A stretch of 64,000 bases of DNA from Amblyomma americanum (Eukaryota > Arthropoda > Arachnida > Ixodida > Ixodidae): contig NC_135498.1 in NCBI RefSeq assembly GCF_052857255.1, positions 112,033,723 through 112,097,722 on the forward strand, in the 5' to 3' direction. A model generated the notes under the pieces. The model worked only from the letters and a program-made list of their open reading frames with translations. It was not told the DNA's origin and did not search any database. Made by a program: the position numbers and the translations under genes. Positions 12,275-37,132 of this stretch are shown here, one piece after another; within the stretch, counting starts at the first letter, position 1; each line of letters begins with the position of its first letter.

Positions 12275-15200
12275 TCATGGCATCATTGGCTGTTGAATAT
12301 ATAACTCTTATATAACTTAACGGTCACCAGGGAGGTGTAGAGATAGTCTACCCTCTTATTGGTAATGACCTCAGTGAATCTCGGCGAAATACTTAGGGGG
12401 AATAAAGGTGCGCACTGGAACGCGTGTGCAGTGATGAAAATGAATTACCCAGAGGTTTCATATTGCGAACACTTTCCGGTCATACGCTTGCTTACGCAGT
12501 CATTACCAAAATGCCCTCACTGAATTCAATGATGCCCACTCCAGCAACGCGACGATGACTCAAGCGGAGTACAACGCTTCTAAAGATTGAATTTTATACT
12601 AAATAGACAATGGCTATATCTCCCTCTAATTATTGCTCTTATTAAAAAGTGATTCTCTGGCTCTTTCTGGGCACGTTAACGTTTTTAAGGCAGAAAAAAA
12701 CAACAGAAGCTCGTTTACGGTCCCGAAAACAACATTTAATAGTTTTGCAGCCGCCCGATTCAAATTCGTGCGCAGTTCACACCGAGAAGGACCGGTATAC
12801 AGTCCCAAGAAATTCACTGTCGACGACCGCAGTTTGCTTGCTAAATACACCGTGAGACGGCGACACCTGTATATTGTTCTTTTTCCTATATTTCTAAGCT
12901 TCGTTTTCAGAGAAAGTTGTCTCGGTTATTAGAATGCAGTAGCCTATGAATACAGGCTAATTTCAATATGTCCTCAATGTACCTTTAAAATTTAGCTATT
13001 CCTCATTGCTGAATTTTCTCGGTGTTTGCCCCGGTTGGATGCTAAAAATTTATTTATTGCTTTCTGTAATGTTACCTTGTGTTCCCGCAATCATTTGGTG
13101 ACTATCCAAGCCTTGCCTTTAAAAGCTCTTGTCTCAGCCTTAAGAAAGCACGGCGCAACCTGAGCTACCGGTCGTTCTATTCCCAGCTCAGTTTCTCCAC
13201 CCGGTTATCAAATTCTGAAAACCGTAGGATATCGTTTGGAATCGGATTGCAAATGAAAAAAGGTGCCAAGGTGTAACCTTATTAGTTAAGTAAAATATTT
13301 CGAGGCCGCGCTATATTGGTAAGCACTCGATTCAGAAGTGTGCAAACTGTACGACTATACCACTACATCCGCACTTCCTGTGAGATCCGAATTTAGTCGG
13401 TTTGTGTATGTGAGTAAGCAGCTCAGAAAGAAAAATTTGAAGGAAAAGAAGCCCCAGCCTTAAAGACGGTATGAGCGTCATAATGTAGTAATTGTAGCCC
13501 AAGTTGTTACTAGACGCAGTCGCGAGGGAACTGAACACTTGTCGCTATTCCACAAATATAAGCCGGCACATAAACAAACCTATTAACTTCCGTTCGAAGA
13601 AACAAAACACAGAAAACAATCATTCTGAGTAGGCAGACGTCAGCTGGTGGGTTATGTTCGTCGCATTTTCTGGCCTAAAACAAGAGAGCACACCGCCAAA
13701 GCACCGCTCAAAGAATGCCTCTTTCGTCTCCGAATTTGCGTAGCGCCAGTCGACCACCGGAAATGGAATGACGCACTCATTTTACTCCCGACGTCAGCGT
13801 TTATTTAGGAGCGCGTAACTTCCGTCGACTGTTCTTCCGGTGTGCATCGGCATTAGTCTCGTCTCAGCATTTCCCACCAAAAACAAAGAAATGGCAAAGG
13901 AAGCTCGTGCGACTTGAGCGCAAGGAGATATCGGGATCCAACCCAAAATAAAAATGACCCAAATATTAAAGAAAAAAAACCTCTCAAACTGAGAGAAGGA
14001 TGTTTCAAGGCCTCAAAAAAAAACAAAAAAACTGACAGGCGGCTCGAGGCGACCATTAATTTCCGGAATTCACCCTTACAGGTTTTTGCGCGCGCCACAA
14101 CGAATGGGCTTAACCCAATTACACGCTTCCTACTGGACGCCCGACAAAAAGGTGCAGTGACAAAAGGAAAGAAAAGAAGACAATGTGGAAGGTAACGCAA
14201 TCCCGAGAAGTCGCAGCAGTGCGTAGGCCGCAGCAACGAATGAAAAGTGACGCTGCGTTGCGCATTGCATTAAAATATATGGCTTGGCTCCGAGCCCAAG
14301 TGATAGTTCCGCTCTTTTCCTTATTCCTTCGAACACCCTGCGAACAAGAAACAGAGAAGTCGGGCGCGCACTCAAGGAGCGCTTAGGCGAGACTGCTACA
14401 CTTTGTATCAGTCGGCACATAGGAGCACAGGACCTGAAATCCGTTTTGCAGACGTTTCTCGGCTTTAACAACGAAAAAGACAAGACTTCTCGGCGGGTGT
14501 CAGAAGGCAATGTATTCAAGACGTGAGGAATAAAATCCGCGTTCATAATCGTCTCGCAGTATCCTTTATACGCCTACCAACGTTGTATGTTCACGCGCAG
14601 GTGCATTTTTCTTGAGAGAATTGGGACGATGTTTTCTTGAACTCGCACAGTGACAGTCGCTGCCTTACTTGCCCAGAGGTGGCTGCGGTTGTTTGTCAAC
14701 AAAAAGCTGAGGATGAAATATCTGTGCGTTGTACTATAGTGATCCCCATGTTCTATTCAAACAAGACCTCTAGGTTTTTCATGAAGGACAAAGAAGAAAT
14801 GATGGTGCATTCAGACGCAAATTAGAAACTGCGAACGGTGAGCTTTGAAACCAAGCTCGAGGTTCATATTTTCTGACAACAGCGAAATGGAAAGCTTTGT
14901 TTGTATTGTCCGGTTCTCTGGCTCTCAATCTTCCGTCCCCTAAACGCCCATTTTTCAAGTCAGGGCCAAATAAAAAAATGTGCACTTAGTATCTTTTGTG
15001 AGCGTATAGTAAAGCGGTTACCTACAAAGAATAAAGAAAAGTGCCTGTTTGGCTTTGTAGTGGTTGTTGTACCGCTTCGACGTAGTAGATTTTCGGGTTA
15101 GTGTTCTCACATTGTAAGCAAACTCTCGCTATCCTGTGTACAAGGCTTTCAGTGCGACCTTATTTGCAGCACTTAGCGCGGATTTCTTTACTCGTAGCAT

Positions 15201-18200
15201 AGAAATGAAATATTTTTCTGGAGTCGATGAAAACTCCACAGGAAAAAATGTTGTTTTCCTTTCCTACTTAGGACCGTGACAACACAACTATTCTGCCGCC
15301 TCGCAAAGACTCTTGTCCTGTATCATCACAACAGTCCAGGACAATTGTTTCACTTGGCCAGTGTAATGGCAAACGGTAGCACTACCCCGCATAACTTCAA
15401 AGGCGCCATCTGTCATAAGGGAGAAACGAAAGAAGCAAAGCAGCAGAAGAATCTAAAAGGGAAAAGTTTTACAAAAGTTCAGAGCCCTGTAACCGCACCA
15501 CACCGGGCTTCCTGCACGCTACAGTGAATGTATGAAAGCACGTTTACTCCACATTGAATGCGCTGGGGGCGCTTCTGCGGAAGGCAGTACTCCACGCTGG
15601 AGCATAGACCATTGCAGCGGTGACACCGCTAAGCCTAACAGGTACGCCCTCGAAGCGGGTGTCTCTTGTAATAACCGAGCAACATTGAACTGGCTTTGCG
15701 GCAGCTGCCACGCGTAGTTAGGCGAAGATTGAAAAGGTCGTGTGCAGCTTGTGAGGTAAGGAAAGAGGAAGTCCGATAAGGGAGGCGCTGTGCGGCTTTG
15801 CGGTTATGTCGCGAGCACACAGCGGACCCGGAGCTGTCATCGTGGCCGTCGGGTCGCATGGTCCCTCGTCCCTTTCTCCGGTCGTCGAGCACCGCGGCCT
15901 CCGCGCACCTGTCAGAGCGGCGCGAGCGCGAAAGCTTTAGCGGGGACGCCGGCAAGGGACGTGCTGCGCTCGCTTCCTTTGTCTCCGCCACCTCGTTTCC
16001 TTTCGGCGCCCTCGCGTAGCTGGCAGTCGCGCTGCGCGATCACGGCGGCGGAAAGAGCGGCCGGGAAAACTGGGTCGACCGCGGTGTGCTAGGCCTTTTT
16101 CCCCCGTAGGCGAACTTTGTTCTTTCCGAGGGCTAGCGCTTTTGTCTCATGGCATTCAGATCACGTCGCTGGGACGGCATGTATTTTGTACAGGGGATTC
16201 GTCTCCGGCAGTTCTACGCCAACCTTTGTAAGTTGCATGCGCTTGCTTCATTCAACTCACGATTAATAAGTAATATCCGAAAACATTGGCCCCCGTGGAG
16301 TTTGTAACGTCGCAGATGCAAACGTTTCTTGGAGAAACTCACAGCTTTTTTTTTACAGCATGACAAAAATGAAAACAAAGAACGCCAAAAAAAAAACGGC
16401 CTTTAGTGCACTACCGACCAGCAAGCTCGCTACTTGCATTCTAGAGTAGCACATAAGATAGACGCCGAATGGCAGAGAATGCGAGCGTATGTCCACTAAG
16501 ATATATTGAGCAACACCAACATCTTTGAGAACCGTGCGCCGCCAGCGTTCCTTCGTGACTTACGCTCGTCGAAAGTGCACTCATGTAGCGCGCTTGTAGA
16601 AAACGCTGAGCTGTGGAGAGCTGAAAAATTTAGCTGCGCATGTTTGAGACAATGGCCAAGCTTGTAACAAAATTTGCCCCAACAAGAAAAGGTGGGTGAT
16701 TTTTATGTAAACGGAGAGTACAGAAGAGGGGTTACGAGTACGAGCTGCTCCTTAAGCGCTCTGTTCGATCTATTGCGGCAGACTTCGCGCTCTATTTTCA
16801 GCGCACACAAATGGCTTTCACGATAGTGCTGCCAGGGGAAAACTGCATCACTCGTGGTTTGTCTTGAGGCTCCAATGCTATGTGTCTGGAATCAAGGGAT
16901 CTATTCAGTGTTTGAAACATTTTTTTTATTAGTGTCAACAAGCTCATTTATTTACTGTTTGTTCACGAAACTCCCGGTTTCTGTTACGTAGCCACTAACA
17001 AGACTCATTTATGTTAGCTTCCGCAGTCTTTAAGGGTTACTTTTAAGCCCTGTTGGCCACATTAGTTGCAGCGCTCCTTTAGAAGGCATCCTGATGTGTA
17101 GGCGTAGTTATTTGCACCAAAGGTACCGGTTAGGGCTCGCAAAAATTAACACGGCGCCCGGACTAGGCACTGAACAGAGGTTCTCTAGAAGTTCGCGCTA
17201 GCCATGTTCTGAAGACCACGTATGTCACCCCTCCCAACCGTTTAATTTTCGTAATTATACCTTCCACGGGGATACAATTATGCCGGCAAAGTTTTCAGAG
17301 GAGTCTTGCGGGGCTTGCAGGTACTCCCAGCCAGAGCAGTGCCCCCCCCCCAATGACCCTCGTTTGGGCCCACTACTACGTGATTGATTGCCTGAGCTTT
17401 TTATGCCACAGCTAAAACTGTCACCGAGACTGGTCCATGCACTATCGCTGCTCCTTTGGCAGTCCTTTTTACTTTTTTTAGTGGGCGCCTCCAGTTTCCT
17501 ATATTGCTGATGCTTTACGGAGGAGAAGAAACGAAGAAGCACCTCATTGTCATGATGGCCAGTCCTTTTTTAGGTCACAAATCTCTTCCCCTTGGATCGA
17601 GGGATCTGCCTTTAAAGTAAGTAATTTCTATTACTCCATCTCATCCGCGAGTCACGGGTCAAATAGCTCACATATATTACGGTAATTGTAATATGATACG
17701 CATCACAGTAATGAATAATAAGGCAACTCGTAAAGCCGCAATGAATTGAAATTTTAAAAGCATACTTCAATATAGCGGGTCCCCCTCTCTGACAACCATG
17801 TCAAAAAAAGTGAACTTTACTTACATTTCAAGGACCTTACTTGCTCTACTGTATTTCAGCTTCGATTAAGTATTGACTGGTCGAATTTTGAGAAAAACTT
17901 TTCGTACCTAACTATTCGGCTCTAAATGTTCCTTAAAACCTGGTCATATTGCCAACAATGCAAAAGTCGTAGGACTAGAAGAACAAGAACATTACATTAG
18001 GGCTAACGGCTTTCTGAAACATACTTTGGTTTTCCAGCACCAGCCTCCGATCATGCAAAGCTTCGTAGATTTTGTGAAACAGAGCGTGGAAAATAGACCC
18101 TGATTTCAGAGGCACCGTCTGTGAAAAAGAAGGGTATAAGTGCTTGCACATTTCTGGTACCGTGCCAGAGTATTCTTGCAGCAAAATGTATTTCTATGTG

Positions 18201-20916
18201 ATTAGAAATAGCTCGACATAGAGCAAATAAGAGAAAAATACTGCGAGCACGGTCCCATTGCCTGGCGCTGGTCTTACGCGCGGCTGCGTTCAACCCGGTG
18301 CATGACGTCACATCTTATGACGTTAATATGACATCTAATAATCAAAGCAGATCTTGAAATCATATATGCGCTATAAATGCATTTTTAAGTGGTTCTTATT
18401 CACTCTTCTCTTGAATAACCTCAGAACAAGAATAAGGAAACGCAAAACATGAGCAAAAAGCTGGTGCCAAATAGCCCATACGTGTTTTCAGTACCAAATC
18501 ATCATCGCTCGCCACCTAAGCTTTCTGCCGTGTTCTGTGGTGGCATACGTTCTAGCAAAGAAATGTAGCAGTACTAGTTGTCACGGCTCCGGTTACCTAT
18601 CAGGCGATTCCATTTCTCTCGTTCCTTGAAAATTCGTTCTCTCTCCAGTTCTCTTGCAGAGATGACTATTGTTTTGTAAAGAAGAAATATTTTATCTCAG
18701 TAGCCAGCACCTCATTATCCGGTCATTGCCCTTTCTCTTGCCTCCCTTCTCTCACGTGTCGTGATAACCCAACATGTCGGCTGTCTCCTTTATTATGTGG
18801 TTGATTCTAAATATTCAAAAACATTTCGGAATGTATTCCATCGGTACTGTCAAGCGATTGTTACCGACATAGGCAATAAAAAGTGTGCCTGTGTTTTTCT
18901 GTATTCCGCCAGTAGTCATGTTTTTTTACTTCTGTACCGGGAGCCTAACAGAAAAGCTCCAAACATCGTAACAGAATGAAAATGAGTGTATAAGATGATG
19001 AGGCTGAAAGATGTCAGCATGGAGTGCCAAACAAAGACCGATTCGTGATCATTTAGGCAATCAAGGGATAAAGAAGGGCCACAGAAGGACTGTTAACGCA
19101 CTAAACACATGGCTGACGGTCGATTTCCAGCGGATGAAAGCTTGACTGGTGCCCTAAACTAGAAATAGGCTACAGTAGAGTGATTAGAGCGATGCAGTAG
19201 ATCGCGCGAGGAAATTAAGTGGATCTGACGATTGCACAGTTAAAGAGGAAGCTAGAACTTGAGTGGATTGCCTGGACATGGTGATTTCGATGTCGCTAGA
19301 AATGGTTCAGTGGGGATGAGTGTGAAAAGACCTTTCTCTGCATATGAGTCAACGTTGTTGGCGTTAACGTGGTTACAAAATTGCGCGGTATGTTTTTGGC
19401 CGCAGCTGCCTGTAAATGAAGGCAGTTGGAAAGCGAGCCCTTTGTCTTGCACTGAATTTAATTTCGTTAATAGTGCTAATGGTAATAGAAACTAATGGGT
19501 AATTAGAAAAGGAATTTCAATTTTGTGTGATTAATTAGGTATTTCATAACCCCTTCGCTTTATTGCGAAGTGTCGCCGACAATGGTAATGCTACAGTTTT
19601 CGAAAATGAAAGGGAACTACAGCATACGACGAAAGGCCAGGAACGGGCGACTGCATAACGAGGGTTAATGGAATAGAGTTATGATTTAGCTTGAGCAGCG
19701 GGGATGGAAGTTGGCTAAAAGTACCCAGCTGCTCGCCGTCATTTTACTTAATTGCAACATTCCCTCTCCTCATCAGCCGCTCAACTCACGTAGCTATACG
19801 ACCAACGGCCCCTTCAAGGAACGGACTATGTCGAACAAACACGTACACAGGGCTCTGCACTTGCGCGAAGACCGGGTGGACACCGCACGCAAAGCAAGAA
19901 AAAGCGACCACCAAGAAACGAACCTGACCACAGAAAAGAAGGCGAATTCCAGAACCCATTACGAACGCAGTGTTGGGAATCGCTGAGGGGAAGAAAAAGG
20001 GAGTGTTTTGTTTGCGAGAGCTGTAGGGGATGGAAAAGGGAACCGGGCTGGATTGGAGGAGATGTCTTCGCGAGATGAGGCGGCGACTAGGAGTAGCACG
20101 TTTGTGCTCTGCGCCGTCCGAGCAGGGGGGGGGGGGGGGGGGCGCAGGTGGGTGGTCCGAAGCCGAGGAAAGTGTGTCAGCGCTCAGAGGAGCGTGGGTG
20201 GCCGGCGCAGGGCTCCTGCACTTCTAGGCAAGGCGCAGCGTCCGTCCACGTCCGTACAGCTCTTTTACCACTCCAACCATTCGCCTGTGTGCGCTGATAA
20301 GCGGCCGGCAGGAGCGACGGGAGCGGGGGCAAAGGTTGCCGGTGGTGCTCGGTGGGTAATCTCTCTGGGATTCTGGTGGTGGCCGGCGCTGAAAAGAGGG
20401 TCAGGGGGCAAAAACAAGCTTCCGGGGAATAAAAACAAGGTAGGGAAGGCAGAGGAAACAAGCAAGAAATGAAGGAACCTGGTCTCTGCACCCTGCACCA
20501 GAGGAGAGAGGGCAGCAGCAACAGCTGAATTGAGAAGCAGAGAACGAGGCGACGACGAGTAAAAATGCCTACAGCAGCGAGATTGAGTGAAACTTGCGAG
20601 CTCTGCGCTGGTTTGTTCAGGTCGTCTTACCGCAGTTGCTTCTGTGACACTAAGTAGCTTCGGTGTGTGGCATGCTCTTTGCATGTTGCTCCTGATTATG
20701 CTAGGGGCCAGACTGGTGATGTGAGCGTCCGGATATCTTCGAAATGAATGCGAGATTTGGCGAAGACGTAGTACAATTGCACCCAAGTTTTTCCCACCCC
20801 CATTCTCCCGCTCTAGTTGCTACATGTTTACTGCAGTTCCCTTCTTTCCATTTACACGTACTTTGCGTTTCGGGTTTCAGAAAAGTTGGTGCGCTGCTCC
20901 GGTATAGTAGTTTTTG
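12275..20916. other. No convincing gene
   Basis: Besides the GC-rich patch at 15770-16110, this holds a perfect CRE half-palindrome pair TGACGTCA at 18303-18310, a faint RNase H-like echo at 19236-19310, a poly-C run at 17340 and a GC-rich stretch at 20000-20450 with a 17-base G run near 20126. None can be tied to a gene. Confidence 0.45.
15770..16110. promoter_or_regulatory. GC- and CpG-rich patch
   Basis: A 340-base CpG-rich patch stands out from AT-rich flanks. A consensus-like donor (GTGAG/GTAAGG) lies just before it at about 15753. Overlapping frames on both strands are not recognisable. Confidence 0.2.
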
Positions 20917-21007
20917 AGGAAACAAAATGACGTAGTAACTGTCTCACTTCTAGGTGGACACTTCAACCATGCCGCGAGGGAAGGAAAAAAGGTGCCGTAG
21001 TGGAGAT
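20917..21007 (-). mobile_element. Partial Ruka SINE of the purine-insert subfamily
   Basis: The stretch GTAACTGTCTCACTTCT, GGACACTTCAACCATGCCG, AGGGAAGGAAAAAAGG and TGCCGTAGTGGAG follows, in order, the 3' part of the copy at 37133-37270, with a shorter purine tract. The match ends at GTGGAGATATAGC, before the body and tRNA head, so only the 3' end survives. Confidence 0.6.
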
Positions 21008-24000
21008 ATAGCAGAAAAACTGCCAGGCACTCCAAAGATTGTTAGGGTCGTCACATGTGATTTATCTCGGAGCGTACCGTGGGAACGGGCACCCGCCACA
21101 GGCAGGACATGGGAACGCGGAAGGATTGAAGATAGTCGCCGCGTTCCTCACTGATTGTTTGCCGCTCTTCGCGACGCCGTATCACCGACATTTCGCTCAG
21201 CGCAGGATTGATGTTTCTTTCGAGGGCCCCCTGAGAAACACGTAACATGATCTCGGCTCCCCAAAAAGAATTAAAAGAGGAAATCTCTACCGAATACGAG
21301 GAGTGCACGCCGAACTCAATAATCACCTTGACCACTGTTGAACCATGGAACCCTCTCAGTGTCCGGAACAACATGGGTTACAACTGTTTATTCTGTCCTG
21401 CGTCATTTTTTTTTACAGAAGCGCAGACTGATAGCGTAAATAAGATTTCGTGATTGTCTCCATCTTCTTATGGATGAACTGCTGAGAATTCCTTCTTACA
21501 ATGAGCGCCTGGCATGCCCGGAAGCGAGTTGGTGATAGCAAATGACGCACACATTTCTAAATTACGTGCACGTTGCATTTATAGTGCTATTTTTGTTTAT
21601 TGTTTGATTTCTGCAGACTCTCTGGGTGTCAAATGCTTTTTTCCAGGTTTATTGCAAACTCCTCCACTTCATCCCAATGTTTTTAACAGTAAGCTGCGAT
21701 GCAAGTCTTTTCGGTAGTGTTCGACCCAGCTGTTCTACATCAGAGGCAGAGCCTTCTTTGACATGACTCCAGTCGTCGATTAACTTTAAGTAGTGGTCTT
21801 GTACGTTTAGAGAGAGTCCCTACTGCCCTTTTCCTTTCATTTTATTCTTTATAAATGCTTTTCTTGTGGCCTGGCAATGTTAATACTATTTTAATCGCCT
21901 CTCCATCGAACTCCCCTTCTTCGCGACACTGAATCCGCACGTAGAATGAACACAAAACGAACTCTTTTATTCAATTTCACCTGCCCTTGTTCACCTGGAT
22001 AACCGCAGGCCAGCTAATTTGAGCAAAATCCTCCTAAATTACTTCATAAATGCATCGCAAAACTATAACTAAAATACATGTGACCTAGTCCTCGTACTGC
22101 CACAGTGCGTTTTCCAGCAGTTACCCATCTGGAAACTTTCTTTTAGCTCCCGTTCAGCAAACTCCCCGCGCTGCTTTGAACGTCTGATTTACCTATTTGT
22201 TTAAAGTTCTTTAAATGATATTTAATCGCGAGGCGCCAATTTTAGTGTTATTTTGTATCATAAACCTGCGCAAATGGCAAGTCAACGTATAATTTTCCGG
22301 TCGAACGCAGTTTAACTTAATAGCTACCGATCGATTATTCACCTCGTATTCACCGAAGATTCGACAGTGGGTCTGGCTACTATTCAGAGCTCCCCTTTCT
22401 ATGCGGGTTGTAGTGAAAGTTCACTGGAGCAGGGAGGCACGATGCACAAGTAAAACCACACTGGTGCAAGCGTGCGTAGCGTACGCGCAAGTATAACGAG
22501 AAAAAATAAGAGTAAGAACCTCAGGCACGCCAGGCGTGCACGTTGCAGTGAAACGTGCCGAGCAAAACGAATAAGTTACAACCCCATTTCCGCAGGGATT
22601 ACTGAAGCCCTGCTGCCGACGAATACAGCAAACTCAATCGGGTGCAGTGGAACGTAATTGAATATTACAATTCTTTTTTTGTCCTCCCTTCTGTCTCATT
22701 CACCGGTTCGCCGAGAGACTAGATTTCGCATTCAGGGTGTGCCGGCCACATTATATCCCGGCTTTGGGGCACTTTTTATACATTAGTGCTCGATCGTCCC
22801 TCGCACCCACAGCTCTGTCTCTGCTTACCACTACAGTGGCTCGAAGAGAGATACGGTGGGAGACGTGCATATATAGCAACATAGATTTGTTTAGTTTAAA
22901 AATGACACATAATAAAAACAACAGACATGAAGCGCCGTACTCCAGCAGCATTGGAAAAACGGAAGCAAGAACAGCACAGCGCGCAGCAGTGGGTGGTGCC
23001 CTCGTGGTAATACAATGAGGCCGCAGAAGGTAACAGGAAGCGAGGAAACGGGACAGGGCGAAGGGAACGGGAAAGACATGAACAGAGAGTGCACAGACCA
23101 CACCTGAGCAAGAATGTAGGAGTAGTTGGTGCCAGGGGGAAGTGGAGGCAGACGATGAGGAGGAAAGGTTGGAAGCGGCGGCTACGCCTCAGCGGTTGGG
23201 CAATGAAATCTTCTCCGACCTTGTTTCGCGGGGCTGGTATTATATAAGGGAAGACAAGAGGCCAGTGCCGGGCGGAGACGGTGCGATGCACGGACGAGAG
23301 TGATTTCTTCCGTTTTGTCGGCATTCTCCTTCTTTTGTCTTTCCTCTTGTGTGTCCTCCTCTCCAGCTAAGTTCTTTGTCCCATGGCAAGTTGTGCCCTG
23401 GGAACCCCTTTGTCTGCACACGGCTGCAGACGTCAGGGTAGCTCGCGTAATACCTTTCCCTGTCCGAACCAACGCCCGTTCAGCATCCACCTTTTCTATC
23501 TGCCTCTTCTGTCTATTGTTACGGTGATTTTCTGTTAAACTGCGCTGTTCCTTTTTTCCTTTATAGCTTTTTTTATTTATAGCTTTGTCGCGTTTGTTTT
23601 CCCCCCTGTTGTTCGCTGTGCACTGGAAAGCAAGAAAAGACAGTGTGGCGGAGCTGGAGAGGAGGAACGCAAATAGCTAATTGGCGATCTCTTGGCTGCT
23701 TTTTTATTGTCTGTATTAGTTAGGGGATTTACGAGCTCACACTGTTCTTCCTTAACATTCTATGTGGGAGCCTCCTTTAACTAGAGATTAGTGTCCCTTG
23801 TAGGGTTCATATTTTTCGTTATCCTGAATAAACAGAAAACAAACAAAAAATATCAGAAGATTTGGGTAATTAGATCAAGTGCGGATATGTGGGCTCGCAT
23901 GATGTGTTTCAGTGCTGCGTTGCTCTGCTAGGTTAAGGTGGTTGTTGGCCTGTGTTCTTTCATGAACAAGTGAAAGAAGGACATTTCATGGTCACAAACG

Positions 24001-24029
24001 TGCATTTGACCATGTGCTGATAATTGTGT
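21008..24029. other. No convincing gene
   Basis: Mostly unremarkable sequence. 22740-23530 is moderately GC-rich with purine tracts and the TATA match at 23241. An AATAAA occurs at 23825. A decayed LTR is conceivable but no paired repeat was found. Confidence 0.4.
23241..23248 (+). promoter_or_regulatory. Isolated TATA-box match
   Basis: TATATAAG in a GC-rich setting fits the TATA consensus and would direct + strand initiation near 23270. Downstream there is a short ATG frame at 23382 (MASCALGTPLSA) with no recognisable product, so no gene can be attached. It might equally belong to a decayed LTR. Confidence 0.2.
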
Positions 24030-24300
24030 TCTGTATTTCGTGCATCCGTTTTCATAGCTAAGGTTACAAGAACAGTCTTGTGATCCGTAAAGTGGTCCTA
24101 GATGGCTGTGATGCCAGACACCACGGTTTTGTTATAGGTTTGAAAGACTAAGTCTACACACGTCCACCACCGTGTCGTGAGAGTGCCGTGGGGATTAACC
24201 AGTCTTAGGCTACAGTGGTCTTCATTTGTCTTGACAAAGTTGGGGTGCTTGTTGCAGTCTTTGATAAAATCTCCCAATGAAAGCAAGGTACCACCCCAAA
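24030..24300 (-). pseudogene. Relic of an endonuclease/exonuclease/phosphatase (EEP) domain from a transposon
   Basis: Read on the minus strand from about 24295 down, the frame gives TLLSLGDFIKD, later RLVNPHGTLTTRWWTCVDLVF, then VVSGITAI, an in-frame TAG at 24098-24100, and DHFTDHKTVLVTLA. The order GDF...NPxGTxTT...C[VI]DLVF...DHxTDHK matches the C-terminal half of the EEP nuclease domain carried by LINEs and by some Helitron-like (Helentron) elements. The final DHK corresponds to the catalytic SDH region. The internal stop and the absence of the N-terminal half or a reverse transcriptase next to it show that it is a fragment. Which element class it comes from cannot be decided here. Confidence 0.55.
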
Positions 24301-24429
24301 CCTCTTTTTCCGTTTAGCTACTGTGCAAGCATCATTCGATTCACGTTCTCCTCCTGAACCGCTGCTGCTCATTCCGCTTAGCTCTGTGCGCTTAGGGGTG
24401 GTGCCACCTAATTAGAGCCCCATGTTTTC

Positions 24430-24710
24430 GCCTGGTTACCACCGGCTACCCTTGGCAAGTAAGCCACCCGGTGGGCAGGTGAGCAGTGCCGCAGTGGCAC
24501 AAGGCAGGCACTATGGCAGGTGATGCAATTGCCGGCAGATAAAACAAGGCTAGCCCCACCTGTAGCATTCAACACCTCAACTCAACTCAATTCGGTGGGG
24601 CTTGGGTTGGGTTGCGAACCAGGTTGCTCTCGCGGTGCCTGACGCGGTGGGAAGGCTGCCTACCGCCCGCCGGTGGGCAGGTGAGTAGCCTGCCACAAAA
24701 CCGGTTTCGG
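24430..24710. repeat. Diverged repeat unit flanking the (GACA)n array
   Basis: The motif CCGGTGGGCAGGTGAG followed by AGTGCC or AGCCTGCC occurs at about 24470 and 24674, roughly 200 bases apart. Between them are CTCAACTCAACTCAA and GGTGGGGCTTGGGTTGGG tracts. This looks like a diverged tandem or dispersed repeat next to the array; no family name is offered. Confidence 0.35.
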
Positions 24711-24741
24711 ACGGACGCACGGACGGACGGGCGGACCGACG

Positions 24742-36659
<11,918 letters not shown>

Positions 36660-37127
36660 CCATTGGAACACATCGTTTAAGCCAAAGCAAATCTCTAGCA
36701 CGAATTTCCACCCGTACCCTTGCAATGAGTACCTCCTTTTTCCCCCATGCAATAGTCATATGGAATTCCTTACCCGATAACATAGCCGAATGCACAGACA
36801 GAAAACAATTCCGCAATAAACTAAAACTTCAGCCATCCTGAATAGACTGTCCCCTTTGTACTCTTTTGTTACTTAGTTTGGTTCCATTTCTGCGCCTTGG
36901 TGTAATTTTCTTTTGCGCTTGCTTGTTTGCTGTTATTTGACTTAGATGTATGTCTACATTTTTTACTGTATTTTTTCCTTGCTTTTGTTTTTGCTTGCCT
37001 TCATTGTATTTTGTATTTTGCTCTTCACATTTTTCCACGTTCAAGATTTTGTACATCATGTTAATTCGCCCCCCCTTATGTAATGCCCTCGGGCCCTTAA
37101 GGAGAAAATAAATGAAATAAATGAAAA
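36660..37127 (+). mobile_element. 5'-truncated LINE: reverse transcriptase C-terminus plus 3' UTR
   Basis: A frame from 36665 to the TGA at 36839-36841 ends with ARISTRTLAMSTSFFPH, then IVIWNSLPDNI and a Lys/Arg-rich tail. The pattern T-R-x-x-x-x-x-SFFP-x-x-I-x-x-WNxLP is typical of the extreme C-terminus of jockey/CR1-type non-LTR reverse transcriptases. After the stop, about 285 bases of T-rich 3' UTR end in TGCCCTCGGGCCC and short ATAAATGA repeats, a usual LINE tail. Upstream, the frame is broken by stops (for example at the tga near 36653), so this is a dead, truncated copy. It abuts a minus-strand Ruka SINE at its 3' end. The clade within non-LTR elements is not resolved by eye. Confidence 0.7.
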
Positions 37128-37132
37128 ATAAT

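Noticed and set aside
20008..20786. Frames of 114-173 codons on both strands around a G run
   Set aside because: Low-complexity Gly/Arg and Pro/Ser content, overlapping on both strands; composition effect.
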